A stretch of 64,000 nt of DNA from Antennarius striatus (lineage: Eukaryota; Chordata; Actinopteri; Lophiiformes; Antennariidae): contig NC_090797.1 of NCBI RefSeq assembly GCF_040054535.1, forward strand, positions 11,727,501 through 11,791,500. Reading direction: 5' to 3'. Position 1 is the stretch's first letter. Every line of letters begins with the position of its first letter. Shown here one piece after another: positions 14,742 through 29,343 of this stretch. Position numbers and translations under genes: made by a program. The notes under the pieces are model-generated. The model ran no database searches, was not told the origin of the DNA, and saw nothing but the letters and a program-made list of their open reading frames with translations.

Positions 14742-15855
14742 CATCATTAGCTGTGCTACATCAGACCTTCCTTGTTCCTTCAAAACCTCTCTGAACGGGT
14801 CGCGTGTGTGTGTTAAACTCTCCACAAGAGCGGGGTTACAACACCAGCCTCCACACTAGTTCGGTTTGTAGGCACCAAACAAATTGCTGCTCAAGGTATA
14901 TTAAGACAGCTAACCGATGACGTGACGCTGATAACCACACACTGGTACAAAGAGCTACAAGAAAGACAACAACCACATCGCCGCATGCTTACGAGGGGCC
15001 TGACGCACTGCCCAACCATCCCGGTCCACATTGGATGAATAACCTGGAATGTTTGAGACTCGACCGGGCAGAACCAAGTCCTGGGAGCCACTTTCATAAG
15101 CAAGAAAGAGATCGAAACAACCTTCATCTGGAGTCTGGTCCGGTGTATAAGCAGACTCCCTCTGATGGCGACAGCCAGTCTGCTCACTGGAATGTATCAA
15201 GAATGGAAGGTAGTCGAGCACAAGCAGAGCAGGAAGTGGCCAAAACCTCCAACCCATCCAAAGGAAGATTAGATAATCCGAAGTGGGCATCAGGCTGGAG
15301 GTCACCTGTCCCTCCCCTCCCTAGAGCTGGAAATGCTACAGTGCTTTACAAGTGCTAAAGGCCCCACCAAGAGGAATAAAAAGATTCGCCGGGGGTGAGC
15401 AGAAGTGATCAACCTTTAACTTTGGTAAGAAGAGGAAGGAAGACTGAGGGTGAGGGGATTATAATCTGATGTCATCCTGTTGCGTTCTAAACCACAGCTG
15501 TTGTCTAAGAGCAAATACAACAAAAGACTTCACAAGAACCCCATCTAGTTTTAGCAGTGAAGAAACTGGTTCATGCTTGAGGAGAGACTTTTCTTCCCTG
15601 TATTCTATCGTACAGAGAGGGGAGGAGGAAAATACAGCTCTAGTAAAATACTATGTATAGTGAGCCTCAAAGCTCCCAGTATAATACCATGAGTTTTTGT
15701 AACAAAAATCTTGTTTTTTTCTTCAAATTCCTACCAAGAAAAATACAAAACATCATAAGGCTGTAAGTAACTTTTTTTTTTTTTTTCGTAAATTTTTGTT
15801 TAACTGTGAGAAGCTGTTACAGTGCAGTTGATCCTCGAGGTAGCCAGGTCCGGCT

Positions 15856-18716
15856 TCACTGCTGCTTGCACTCAGCTGGGGGGGTGGCATCCTTCTGGAA
15901 AAGACAAGAGGGTGGGAGACAGGGCTATTACCATGAAAGCTAAACACAATTACACCAAACAACACAGCATAACCCTCAAATACACAAAAAAACAGACATG
16001 TTCACCATTTAACAAGCTGCTTCAAACTAATGACTAGACAGGCCGTTCTTTTTGTGTTCATTAATATGAGCCGGTATGACTAGAGAAAACTATCAGTGTA
16101 GTTGGAGGTGGTTTTTAAAATGTACTTTTTTTTCTCCATCAATACAACAAAGATCTTGATGCAGGATGAGGGGAGATCTCACCCACGGGGGGTACGGCGG
16201 ATGTGTGCTGCACAGGAGATGCAAAACCACACTCCAGAGGCTTCTTTCAGCTGTGGTGGATCATTTTTATTAACATTATTATTGTTACTTTACCCACTGA
16301 TTTGATTTACAAGCCAAATGTGGCGATTACCTGATCTAATCTATTGTTGAGCCTGATGTCATCTGTGTATTGATCAGGCTTTATAATTAAAAGCGAAAAA
16401 AGATTACAAAATATTACCCCAGCAACAAAGCCTTTAAGCTACATAATCTCCACTGGTTAATTCAAATATTTTGATGCATCAAAGTTTACACAAGACTTAA
16501 TGCTGGGATGGAAGTGAGGGAATAGGATTAACATACCTGATCTGAAAAAAATTACATCGGTCTTGTTCTACAGAATGAATGAGTCACTTCAAACAGAACC
16601 GCAAGTCTCCAAGCTCCAGTCAGTTAAACTGGAGTAACCATGAGATGAGACGAGTGCGGCAGGATGATTAAATGCAGTCATACTTTGTGTTTAGCGTCCT
16701 GACGGCAGACGCTCGATGCTGCAGCTGTTCATGCTGCTCCATGGCATAATGTCTACATGAACAGTCTGAGATCATTTAGCATTAGCTGAACTTCAAAAGG
16801 TATCAAGGCCTGACTGTTTGCTGTTCCACGTTTATTGTAGATCATCAGAATCTGTTGCGGAATCATGTTTTTAATTAAGATAAATAAATAAATTACTACT
16901 GACGTTGACACCTCAGCGAGGTAAGTCTTTAAAAGCTAGCATTTCTCACCAAGTAGGGCAAGCACTTATTTCAAACACAAACAGGCATCAGGGCCAGCGT
17001 CTCGCATTGATAGCAAATCTATAGCAAACAGGCAGCTGAACAGAAAAGAATAAAAACCATGATGAATGGATGAGTGGGTGTAAAAAATAATCATCCATAA
17101 ACAAAGCACAGCTTTTATGGCAGACAGCCCCCCCCCCCCCCCACCCCATCCTGACAAGAACTCAAAAACAACCAATGTTTGTCGGCGAGACAGTTTCACA
17201 TGGAGGGAAAAGAAAAAAGGGAGGTCTGGACCAGCTTCAACATACAGTAATACTACAGGTGCAAATGCAGAGGTCAGTGCGGGTTAAAGTCGAAAAACCA
17301 ACAGCAAACCAGCGTGTTAGTAACCAGGAAGGGTGCAGCACGGCGGCAGACGGGGTGCTGGTGAGTGGGGTGGGGGGATGCAGAGAGATGGAGGGTGGGA
17401 ATGGCAGGGAAACCAAAACTGAGGAGGTGGAGGTGTGACGGTAGGAAGCTAACAAGTCACAAGCTGTACCTACCAGGATAGGGTTATTTTTCTACTGTCA
17501 CCACTTAAACCTAGTGAGGAAAAATTTAAAGAGTAGCTGACAAAAGATGCCAAAAGTGACCGGAGATGATGAAACATTAATGAGTAGGAGAAAAAACAAA
17601 ACAAAAAGCAAAACTAGCAGAATACAGAATGTCAAAGGCGTTTCATTAGCCGGCGAGTAGAAGTCATGCTCAAACTTGCATGCTGCTCCCAAGAATAAAA
17701 AAGAAACCTGGTCAAGCAGCACCTCAGGGATCTAAATCAGCTCAGGTGCAGCTTCAACCTCCAGCATGTCCACACACACACACACTGATGCTGCACTTCA
17801 TTATCAAAGCTGTCATTCGTCTTGTCATCCCTGTGTTTGCTGTTTATTAACAGGGTTTAGCTCCATTAGGAGAGCAGAAAACAACAGGAGCAAACAGATC
17901 CGACAGGAAGAGGACTGTTTGTTTCAGGAGTCATTTAACGCTAAGTTTGGTTTCAATTAATCGTGTTTATCATCCAAGACACCAGAGGAAGAAAAAAAAG
18001 TCCTTTTTCATTAAGTCCAAATTGGTAACATCTCTGATTAAAAGTTAATATTGGTGATGAATCTGGTGTCTCCCTCCTGCTGGTTAAATATTACGGTTGA
18101 TCCATCTGACACCCGGTCATCGATTCTGAAGAAAAGTAATCAATGACTCTGATCCCCAAGGCATCAAACACTGACTTCTATCTATCCATGTTTGGAATAA
18201 ATATTTGTGCAATGCTGTGGTACGCATTTATGGTTAATGTTTTAGTGAGGACATGCAACAACCAGACTTGAAGGCCAATTGCATTGTTTTCTACCAAACT
18301 GGTTTTATTTTACACACACCAAATAAACCAGAACTGTGCCTTTAAATGGTGGAAATATAAAATAAAATACAGCTTCAGGATAAAGGTGAAAAGAGGAAAA
18401 TGTGTACTGGGAGGGGCTTTTTCTGGAAGCTGAATTATTAAAAAAAACAACAACAACAGCTAAAGCACACAAAAAACAGGAGTAAACAATGAGATGCATT
18501 TGACAGTATATATTCTGTATGTTGAAAGTCAGCAGTCCTCAACCTGCAGCTCAGGAACTCTTCAGTTCAGGCAATGAGAACAACTAGAATATGGATGGAC
18601 TGCTCTGGGATCAGTCATGAAGCCACAGCTTCCTGATAAAATTGGAAAGAGCCTCCAGAGCCAACAGCGTTGAAAACAGCTGAGTAAGGTATTTCTCAGG
18701 ACAACAGATCCGTAGA

Positions 18717-18751
<35 letters not shown>

Positions 18752-21700
18752 CACCTTGGGATCATAGTCAGGGTCATTCTCGTCGGCCTCCTCTTCTCCT
18801 TCCTGAAAACAGAGCACAGATCAGCTTCAGCCTGGCGGGTTTCCTCATCAGGATTCATTCCCAATACAAAACCAATAATCCTGATTGTAAAACTGCTTTT
18901 ACCTCGTCATCGGCCTCCTCTCCCTCCTCATCATACTGTAAAACAGACATGAGGATTAGACAGAAAATACACGACTGGATTAAGCCTAATGTGGTGGATA
19001 CACACATAAATAAAATATCCAAACATGAATTCTCTTAATTCTAAATGCCTTCATGGCCCGGTTTAAACCATTCTGTTAGGCCATACGTAGGGGTTCAAAG
19101 GTCACACTCTCCTCCCTCCCTTTCAGCAGGTCAGCTTGTTGCTCAGTGGAATAGTGTTCAGTGTTTCATTCTACTTGCTAAGTGCTAGCCTCATCAGTGC
19201 TCCACACCCACACGGCTGCTGGACTGACGACGTTCTTTTTCTGTCACTCCAGGGAGACGCTCAACACATTTAACCCAGTGATAGGATTTATAACGGACAC
19301 ACGCCGCTAGATTTTATTTTACTCTTGGCACATCACAAATTTAGCCATTGACTGCAACTGTAGAGAAAGTTCTTCCTCGAGCCATTACAAGAACCTTCCT
19401 TATAACTGAACAGCTGCCAGGACCAGGGAATAGTTTTCATCTGTTACCCTCAAGCAGACTAGAATAAACCTTCTATAATGGTGCCGTGTCAATCCAATAT
19501 GGCTGAGGTTAACGGTTCAACCCCAGGTAGAGCTCAAAGGCCAGCACTCACGTCGTCATCGTCATCCTCGATGGCCTCCCCAGTGAAGTAGAGCACAGCC
19601 CGAGGGACAATACGCTCACGGATGAAATGGCCAATCTCAAAGTCCGCAGCCAGGATGGCCTCTGGGTCTTCATCCTGGAGGAAGACACATCATCCACAGG
19701 TTACCCCCCCCCTGAAACCGTCTCTACAAACAGCAGTGGGTTAGGTTGAAGCCTCATTTCTACAAACTGATGTTTTACTGCAAGCATTTTTATGAAATAG
19801 TCTTTTTGCTAAAAAGCAACTACCGGTATGTGCTCCACCAGGAAACCTATCGCTAGCATGACTGACAAAAATGTAGCATTTCAGTAATTTAAAACGAATT
19901 TGCAGTGAAGTTGTTGATCAAAAAATGAAATAGAGACCTAAAAGAACCCTGAAAGAACCCACAAAGACATGGGGAGAAGATCTGAACTCCTCACAGAAGA
20001 GCCCTAGCTGCTGCCACCATATTGCGCCCAGAATTGATCCATTTGATTTAAAATTGGCGGAAATCTCCTTATCAGAAAAATTTTTTACCATCTATGATCT
20101 ACAGTAATCCCTCGTTACTCGCTGTTAATGTCTTCCAGGACCAAACGAAATTCAGCGATATAGCAACAAACTATTTATTCTACTATTTACAGTAATTTAA
20201 ACATTTGTGTTGGAATGAATTATTCTTTCCAATATTTCCAAAACCAGTTTGTGTTCAAAGTTGTGTGTTTAATAGTTGATCAAGCAATGTCAAAACTTGA
20301 CTTAATGTCTGAGAGCAAGTAATCACTAGTTTGAACCTGAATATTAATATATGGTAATTATGGGGATAACTGAATAAACCAATGATAAACTGAACAAAAG
20401 GAAGACAAGATCTTACCAACTCTCCGTTCTCTGGAACTGTAAGCAAACAGACGTATTTAAAGTTAGTTCATCTACACGACTGTAAGACCTGCCTGGGTGT
20501 CCAGGTTTATTAGTTCAACCTTACCCTCTGGGGGGGTGAAGAAGTTGAAGAAGGAGTCTGTGGGGACGGTCTTGGTGACTGTCCTTACTGTGCCACGGCC
20601 CTTGTGCTTCTGCTTCTTCTTGATTGTTTTCATTGTTACATTCTTGCCCTTCGTCCAGTCGATCGTGCAGCTGTGGCGAAACACGAGGAGACGGGACAGA
20701 GCCGGATCAGCATCCAGCATTTTCAATGACGAGTTTAAATGACATCTTGGGTTTAGTTTTATAGATCGAGCGGCGAGGTCAGGAATATCCACATGGGTGA
20801 CTCAGAGTCAGATCCTCCATCATGTCATCCATCCCAGACAATCAAGAACAGCTAGACGCTAGATCCTCACCCTGTGCAGCTCATGATCTCCGGCCCATCG
20901 AAGGAGAAAGGGTCATTCTCGTCCGGTTCTGATCTCATTTTGTAGGTTTTGGTCAACACTGTATTTGTGAAGAACTCGTTGGGCTCAAAGTGGAACTCTA
21001 ACGTGAAGCTCTAGAAAAGACCGAACGAGACGAAATCAAGTCATAGTTCACATTTAAAATGTTTGGGTCATTTAACGCGAGTTGTGTTCACTCACCATGG
21101 GTTGTCCTGGATCAGAGAACTTTACTTTAATGTCTTGTAAATGTACAAGGATGGGTTCATCGTGTTCCTAGGGACAGGAATAGCATTTGGACAGTTGTTC
21201 AGCGTGTATTTCTAACCGAGCTTCCGAACCTTTCCAGATTTGTCATCAACACCTCAGCTCTACACAACTTGGCCAGCAGGTGGAAGCAAATCCTGACTTT
21301 TTATTGCTGGAAGCAATAAAAAAATGACCCATTTTCACGGCAGCCCAGCCTCAGTTCGGATTAACATACCTGCAACATCTCACTGAGCAGGTCCACATTT
21401 TTGAAAACTGTTAACCAGAACTCTGGGATCCCTTTAGGGTCTTCTTTTTCCTCATCCTTCTTCTCTTCCTCCAACTTGGCCTTCTCCTTCATCTCATCCT
21501 AGTAGAGGTAGAAAAGCATTCTTCAAAATTACGTTTCTTTAAACATTTGGTTCAGCTTTACCCTTTTTGCTTTTGCTATAGCAACACACACCAAATCTTT
21601 TCACCAAAGAGACCACAATAAGGACTGGACACTACTAAAAAGGAAAGAAAATGGAGCAAGAGAAAAACAGGAGTTCACAAATAAGAGCCGGTGATGAGAG

Positions 21701-24700
21701 TTAAAAGTGTTTTTTCTTCATCAGCTGCATGCAGCGTTGCTGTTGGAAACTGACACTTAATGTGTTCTGGATGACTCGGTGAGAAGCTTGCATGAAAGGT
21801 GAGGAAGAAACGAGACAGTCGAGTGCTCCGTCAGAGCCATGCAGGTGTATACGTCACCTGTACCTGTTTACTTACTGTCAGCTCTTCCTCCTCATCTGCC
21901 TTCCATTCACACTCCTCATCTGGGGGCTCGTACGCTGCTTTCACTATGTCACTTCTCTGCAACAACGGGAGACATAGGTTACAGTGTGAACAAGTGTTCT
22001 CATGATATGCATTATTCTGATATGTTTCTGTGTAAATACAGACTGCAGTTCTTGTATTATCTCCATCTGCTTGCATGGAAATTAAACCTTTCATGCTTAT
22101 GCATTAGTGATCTGAGAAAACTTTTGAGTGTGCATCTGTCAAGTCGCCAAGACAGGTGAGTCAGGCTTATCGTCAAGATAAGAGGATATCAAGTCAACCT
22201 TGCAGAATGAGAAGTCATATCTTCATGTTTTGATCAGTTGAGTACTGAAAAACAACAATTCTGATGAGTCATGCAAAAGGCAGCGTGACATTTGATTGAA
22301 GTTCCATTGCAGTCTTCAGGTTTAACAGGAAGTTTGACAAGAATGCACTGATGCAGAGTACAATACAAGTACTTGTGTTTGAGTAGGTGCCAATACAGAG
22401 TGCATAAAAAAACATTACAGTACTGTAAAAAACAACAACACTTTCATTAGATGCTTCTTGGGTCAACTAAGCGAGTCTCTGCAGGTAAAATCACTCAGCT
22501 GCTACATACAGCTGTTGGACGTTTGCAAAAAGAACAAGACATTACAGTATTTTCTGCACTATAAGGTGCACTGGATTATAAGGCGCACAGTTGGTTTTTG
22601 AGAAACTTAAAGGCTTTTAGGTGCACCTTATATTGCGGAAAATACTGTAACTACTAAACTTCATAATTTGGCTAAACAGCCGAAACGACATAAATGCAAC
22701 AAACACTGCAGTTGCACCTTCGGGTGTTCTCAGCACCAATCCTGCAATAAGTCCAAACAGAAGGCGTCACGCAGAATGACTGGTCTATTCTTCAGAATCA
22801 CTGCTGTCACATTATAAGGAAACAGTCACCAGATGAGCTTCTTCAGCTACTGGTGCATGTTTGACGGTCGTGTATGATCTAGTGACAGGTGTGAATCAAA
22901 GAGAAGTCGACTAAATCCACCATTACTCACACACGCCTACGACTGGTCAGCAGAAGAACAGCGGCCAAGAGCTTCCTTGTTATAGACTATACGTCATCCT
23001 TGGTCATCGGTCACATTTTCTGCAAAGTTGGTGGTAACTAGCATGGTAGCGTGCTGCTAGTATTAGCACGCTAGAGCATTCTCGTGTTCCATTTTGATCC
23101 AAGAGCTACCACTTTTCTTAAGACATCAATGATTCAGGTGGATCAGTGGAGCTGAGACATCATGTGTGTTTTATGCAGAAAAATATGAATAACCAATAAC
23201 AAGAATGTTGAATAAGCTAATAAGTATAGCAGACCTTGTGCTGCTACTACTGTCGTAATGAAGACATGAATCTGGAGTGACGTACTTTATCAAAGAGGGG
23301 CTGGTACATCGCTGCATACTTTCTCTCCAGTTCGTGAACTTCTTCGTAGAACTTAGCCTCAATATGGGCACATCTGACTTGCAGATTCCTGAGGGCGTTC
23401 ACGCGCCGCTTGACGACCTTTGGTAAACTGTGGGATGACATAGAAATGAAGACAGTTGAGTACTGGCAACTTAAATTTAAAAACCGAACAAAAAGAGTGT
23501 ATTAACACGACTTGGCTGGTAAATGGTACCGGAGACGACTGACTCAGAGTTCATCTGCTGAGTAAGTAGCCGTCCAGTCAACAGCCATCCACACACTGAA
23601 TGTATGCCAGGGACTGGCTTTATTGAGATTTGCTCCATTTAACAGGAAAAGTGAATAAAACACGTTGACAGATTTATTTTATGCTTCAACTCATAGTCAG
23701 GCTCCAGGTGGAGACAATACAGTGCTTACACACCATAAGATAAAAACACATAAATGTATTTTCACTAATAAGTAACCTATGGCCCAAAAACACTCAAGGA
23801 CAAGGATACCCACTGACCTTTAACAACCTGGGGTTAGAGCACAGCCTTGTAATCAGTGACCAGAATGAAGACTGGACTTTTGTCACTTATACAATCCCTA
23901 TATTAAGTCTGCGCACGACGACAAAGAGTCAATTACATGCGACTAACAAACAGTGTATGTACAATTATTTAGAGAAGTGTTCTTTAAACTGTGCAGTGGA
24001 AGATAAACCACCATCCTGGGTTTGTTTCCAGAAAGGTGTGTGATCAGTTCTGTCAGGTTAAAAAACCAAAGCAGGCAGGCATTTTTTCTTTTGGATGAGG
24101 AAGTGAACCAAACCTCACTGATCAAACAACCATTCCAGGAACATCCGAGTCAGTCTGAGATTTAAAAATCACTACAGATCAATAAAAATCAGGACCTAAT
24201 GTATTCTTTCAATACCAAATCGTAAAAAAGGTTCAATTCAAATTGGAATACACCTCTGCACAAACGACACCTGCACGTACGGGAAATATCACTGTATAAC
24301 TTTTTTTTTTTTTTAATGAACTCATTCACTGCCAGCTGTTGTCAGAGCAGCGACCTAAACGCCGAGTCGAGCCCTGGTAGTCCAGAACAGGCCCAGTAGG
24401 ATCTACTTTCTGCACAAGCTCAAAGGTTCAACCTGCGTCAGGAGAGCTCTGGTCTAGCCATCATTCAGTCTGATCGCTGCCATTACATCACCATCTGATA
24501 GGAACAAGCTACTGTCAGCACTACCGACAGGGAATACAGTAATCCCTCATAACTTACGGTTGATGCGTTCCAGGACCACTCGCAAAACATGGAATTCAGT
24601 GATACAGCGACAAACTACTTTATTATTTACATAATCTAAATGTTTATGAACCCTCCCCATACTGATATTAAACCACTTTCTATCTGCATTACCTTTTCCC

Positions 24701-27568
24701 ACACTCTGATAGACTTTTTAAAACACTTTTAAGTGTTTCTTTAATACACTAAAGGGCGCTGTGTTCCGAGACTCACAGAATGCAGCGCACTTCCAGATGC
24801 CGTCATGTTGAAGCGCAAATACATGAGGGTTTACGGTAAAACACAAGTGCCCATCCACCAAGTATCCACTCAGGAAGTCTACATCTGAGGGAATATTACA
24901 GAGCAAAATAAAACCCATCTGCTGGTTTTGTTCTTTCTGTTCGTGAGCCATCAGAATAAAGTTCTGAATGGACTCGCCCATGAACCAATGCTTAATTTTT
25001 GCTGTTTAGGTGCAGCCTCATCCTAGATCAAGTGTTTTCACCTTTCACTTGATTTGTGTAGCCGTACTGCTACTCGACAAGACAGTCACTACCTAGGAAA
25101 CTAATCAGGAGGTAAGTACTGTATACAAATGGAGAAGCAAAAACAGCCACTTATTGATGTTTTGCAATACATTTCACAGTCGAACCGACGTGACACAGGA
25201 TTGTACCGACAGAACTTTAAATACGGATCACGTCTCACCTCTCCATGTACCCCGATGGTGAACCTGTCAGACCGTCCAGCCTCTCCTGCAGGGCAGCAAG
25301 GATGTGTGGATTCTGCATCATCTGTACAGTCAGCTGACGAGCTGAGGACAAGAACACGCGTTAATGTTTGATTCTTGAATAACATCCCACTAGGTCCCAT
25401 TAGACTTGATACACTGACACAAATCCTCAAAAAGGGTAAAAAGCCCATTTATATTTTAATGTGAACTAACATCTCTGGGAGTTTTCTTAAATCTCTTTTC
25501 TTACAAAAGGAAATGCATGCTTTAGATAATCACCAGCCGCACAAGAACGCAATTTGTTCTAGTCTTACCACAATTTATGTGAACAGAGGAGAACGGAATA
25601 AGAGCATTCAATTATCTATCAATTACTTTCCAATGTGTTTCCTGAAATTTTGCCAGCTCTGACTTGCTATTAACAAAAAAAAAAACAATAAATCATGTTT
25701 GGGTCCAATGTGCAAGTAATCTGTGATGCATGGAAACAAGAGGCGGCAGCTCGTACAAGCGCTCCAGACAGGTGACAGATGGTACAGCGGGACACACTGC
25801 TCACACCTATCAGAGTTCAGTCAGATCGCTGCTATCAGCTGGGAAGACTTCAGTGCTCTGAAGTCACTTTTCCCTCTCCTCACATTTGCAGCATTTTGCT
25901 GCCAGCTCAAAATACACACATTTTCAAATAATTCAGAAGACACCCTGTAGAACCCGTGGAGTTTGGGATCGTAGCATATTCTGAAAGTGACTAATAAAAC
26001 TCCATCAACAGCTTTACTGAAGGTCTGCTGTGATGCTTCATTTAAAAGTGACAATTCATTTGCATCACTTTACCATAACCTAGTCCATCTGTGTACCAGC
26101 TCTTGCTCAGTTACGGTATAATGCCAGTCCAATCCATGCATGTATGCATAAGATCACACATTTCATCCTTAATACAGAACAGCATCACCATCTGCAACAA
26201 TGACTGAACTTAAAGACTGGAGCATTTGCACAATCCATGTTATGGTAGTAGCTGGCTTCGTTTCACATCTTCCGTTTCACTTCTACAAATCTTGCATGCA
26301 GAACTGGGTGTCAGTTGCTAATAGGTTGCTAATGGTATCTCATAGATTTGATCTGGGATATACTGTATGTCTTAATGAGAATTTGTGCTGCATGTTAGCA
26401 TTGGCAGATGTAACAGTATTACTCATGAGTTTATAATCTCCTCTCAGCTTGCAGACCTCACGTCAGATGTTCTTTAGAGTGGTTGCTATGACAAATCAGG
26501 ATGAGCCTTCTTTTAAGTCTAGCTTTTTAAAAAGACTATTCTGGAGTACTATGAATAGAAAAAAGGCCAAAAAGCCATCAATCGCTGTAAGACGAGAGTC
26601 GACTGAAACATGGGAAAAAAATTGCACTCGTTATTGAGCATCAAACCGATATATAAACAGAACATAAGATCCCAAAATAAACGGATTAGAGCCTCCAAGC
26701 TGTTAACTACAATTCAAAAATCAAGTCACACAAAAATCTTGTTCTAAATGCCACGTAGAGGGACAGAGTTCAGACATTACACTGCTGCTGGAATGACATC
26801 TAAACAAACTGATGAGCACATTTCACCCATTATACACTCTCTAACACCCCTACACACACTATTCTGAACCATGTCTGAACCCTTTAAGGCACAGAGAGGC
26901 CTACCTTTGCTCTGTTCATCTTCTGCTGTCTCCTCCTCTTCCACTTCTTCCACGTCCTCCATGTCTGCCGGGTCCATCTCAGCCTGGTCTTTGCTACTCG
27001 GGAAACAGAGAAGTTTCCCCAATTTGAAATTTTAAGCAAAAGTTAGGGGGGAAAATAGCAGCAAAAGTTGTTTGCACTTTTTTTACCCATGATGTTTCAA
27101 GAATAAATAAAAAAAACTTTTTAAAAACACCCCCATGCAGACACCTATCCCTGTCTCCCTTCAGTCTATAGCAGGTGGAAATCAACGACCAGCAGTGGAG
27201 GAGAAAACACGTGAAGTATACCGCATATTTGTGTTGTGTCAAAGTCACTGGAAAACTTTTTCTCATTGGAAAACTTTTCAGTCTGTCATTCAAATGATTT
27301 GAGGCATCTTGTGCATCAAGCTGTGAAGATGCAACCCGACACGGGTGTGGCCTCCCCCAATCGCCCCAGCCTCAGTTAACAACTGTCTCCATTACGGCTC
27401 AGTGGGGACATCCTGTTGCATTGTCCTGTGTATTTGACTAGTGTTGTGTATCTTATCCTTTATCCTGCAGAGACACCCAACCAACAGGGGACACAGGCAG
27501 TGGCAGGTTAACTGTTGGATGCACACTAGCATCGGCTAAAAATGTACTTACTTGTCAATGTCTGCCAT
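15856..27568 (-). CDS. nap1l1: Nucleosome assembly protein 1-like 1, 14 coding exons
   Basis: This histone H2A-H2B chaperone shuttles between cytoplasm and nucleus. Coding exons (minus strand): 27552-27568, 26905-26993, 25239-25341, 23286-23427, 21876-21956, 21370-21498, 21096-21167, 20871-21010, 20525-20670, 20417-20436 (a 20-nt microexon), 19552-19674, 18903-18935, 18755-18802, 15856-15894. All introns are GT-AG and the phases add to 1182 nt, giving 393 aa (human 391). The protein starts MADIDNKDQAEMD. It has an acidic N-terminus, the NAP fold with VVKRRVNALRNLQ, KFYEEVHELERKYAAMYQPL and GIPEFWLTVFKNVDLLSEM, the basic KTIKKKQKHKGRGTVRTVTK segment, an acidic tail, and a final CKQQ that resembles a prenylation box. 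There is no sign of decay. Intron 1 is 3.4 kb. Introns carry a MITE, a SINE and a Tc1 remnant. Confidence 0.97.
18721..18750. repeat. CA/TG microsatellite touching a nap1l1 donor
   Basis: Thirty bases of TG on the plus strand read as CA on the nap1l1 strand. They begin at position +5 of the intron after exon 18755-18802 (donor GTGAACACAC). CA tracts are known binding sites of hnRNP L; a role here is inference. Confidence 0.9.
20100..20215 (+). mobile_element. Family B DNA-transposon fragment in nap1l1 intron
   Basis: The fragment begins CAGTAATCCCTCGTTACTCG and continues with CCAGGACC and a CAACAAACTA segment shared with the copy at 24536. Only the left part is present. Confidence 0.6.
22545..22647. 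mobile_element. MITE with TA target duplication
   Basis: This 103-bp palindromic element has ends CAGTATTTTCTGCACTATAA and TTATATTGCGGAAAATACTG, flanked on both sides by TA. The inverted ends extend about 30 bases, to GTGCAC. It matches a common vertebrate MITE type as I recall it. It lies in a nap1l1 intron. Confidence 0.85.
24536..24850 (+). mobile_element. Family B DNA-transposon copy in nap1l1 intron
   Basis: This is the longest copy in the window. It starts ACAGTAATCCCTCATAACTT and runs through the CCCTCCCCATACTGATATTA and CACACTCTGATAGA blocks shared with 145-391 and, inverted, 34080-34260. The right end is unclear; it may continue past 24850. Confidence 0.6.
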
Positions 27569-27999
27569 CTTCCGAATCTCAGGTGATGCTGAAGAGAGAT
27601 GATAAATAAAAATATGTTAAAATATGTTTTTAATTGCAGTTCAAAAATCAGCTAATGAAAATACAAGCATTTCAATGTTTCCAGTTTGTTTTTCTAGCAG
27701 TTTATTTTCAGAGATGTCCCAAAGCAATCCTGTGGAACATATCAGTGTTGACCCTGCAATAATTTAATAGAACGATGTCTGCAAAAAACAAAGCTGATCC
27801 AAATCCAATCTTTATTTTTCATCGTCCATCCGCCGTAGCAAACTGGCTCAGTGATGCTTCCAGGTTTAACACTGAGGATTCTACTGCATGACAGCGTGAT
27901 GTTCTGTGTTACACCAGTGACATTAGGACACAGATCCATGAAGCTCTGAAGCTAGTCATCACTGGTGTTTGACCAATCAGAAAGCAAGAAACTCACTTT

Positions 28000-28302
28000 A
28001 ATAACCCCCTCGGGGAAATTATCTTTACACTCCATACCATGTAAGTTAAACATGCGTACATTTGTGTGTACAGGCCCCTAAAATAAATAACACACACACA
28101 CACCAGGGGTTTGTAAGCAGGCAAATTGACATAGGGGGAGGCAGGGTAACAGGCAGCGACTTCGAGGTGCATCCCAGTTAAACAGCTTGTGGTGGTGGTG
28201 GTGGGGGGGTGCCAGCTCATACACAAAGGGTTTTGCCCACCCGGGTCTCGAACCGGCGACTTTGGTTCCCCAGTCCAAGACTTAGTGGAGCTACTGCCGC
28301 CC
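28000..28302 (-). mobile_element. tRNA-headed SINE in nap1l1 intron 1
   Basis: Read on the minus strand, the head (28302 to about 28225) has a tRNA-like A-box region (GGCAGTAGCTCCACTAAG) and B box (CCGGTTCGAGACC). A GT-rich body follows, then a tail AATTTCCCCGAGGGGGTTAT and TTAAAG. The same tail type is found at 48795-49065. It is a retroposon, not a tRNA gene. Confidence 0.75.
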
Positions 28303-29343
28303 GAATCACAATGTGTTCAGATTGTGTTTGTGTGACTGTCCCTTCAGTGAGAATACTCACTGTCAGCAAAAATCCTCATATCAACACATCTTTTTATCCA
28401 ACAGGCCGACAGTCAGCTAATACAGCGAGATTATTCAACTAAAGTGATGATGTGACAGCATGCTAAGCACAAACTAAGTCACGTGACAGATCAGATTGCT
28501 CTTTCCTCCAACAGGGGATATCTGATGAACACAGCAGTCTGGGCGGTGATTCTGATTTGTCCCCTTCCTCAAATGAGTCACTATCTGTCATTTTTAATAT
28601 GGATATCAACTTCCACATCTTGTCACTGGTTAAAAATATGTGGATACACAAGCACTTAAAAATAGAAAACACATACTCCCCATATTGCACTGTAATATGT
28701 AAGGGAAGTTAACACCCACCACGCTATTCATCCTACATTCTCTATTATGGCAAATAATTGATGAGAAAAAACTGTACACAGCTCTAGCAGCAGACATGTT
28801 AAAAATACACTGCTGATGCAAAATGTGTTGACAGTGGATTCCCACTTCAGGTCAATAACAACAGCAGACTGTATTATATATCTACTCTGAAAAAGTCCAG
28901 TACTTTAAATCAATGCAGGTGATGCTTTCAGATCTAACTGCATTTATGTTCTTGAATTACCTGCATTATTTGTTATTACGAGAATAAAACAAACAAGTAA
29001 AACATCCATGTATAGTGAATTCCAGTAATGAATCATCATAAAAACATTTTTAATAGCTCCATATAACATCTGATCAAATATAACATCTAATAGGCGTTTC
29101 CATAAAAACTACACAAAATCTTACTTTCAGTGGCTCCTGCAGTCTCAAAATGACTGACCTCTTACCCTAAACAACAAGCATCTCAAATACTTCAGAGAGA
29201 CCCTCTACCACAATGACCCCATGTAAACATGATGTAGGAATATACAAAGATTCTAACTCCTGCAGTTTTTGAACCATCCCTGGGTCTTTAAATCCAGCCA
29301 GAGATTCAGCTTCAAGTCAGTCAATGAGACACGCCAAAATTAC

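Noticed and set aside
18611-18817. Short gene with His-Thr repeats
   Set aside because: It is nap1l1 exon 18755-18802 read through into its intron microsatellite.
28225-28302. tRNA gene (A and B box present)
   Set aside because: No intact cloverleaf could be read, and a SINE body and tail follow. The same holds for 34535-34615 and 49680-49815.
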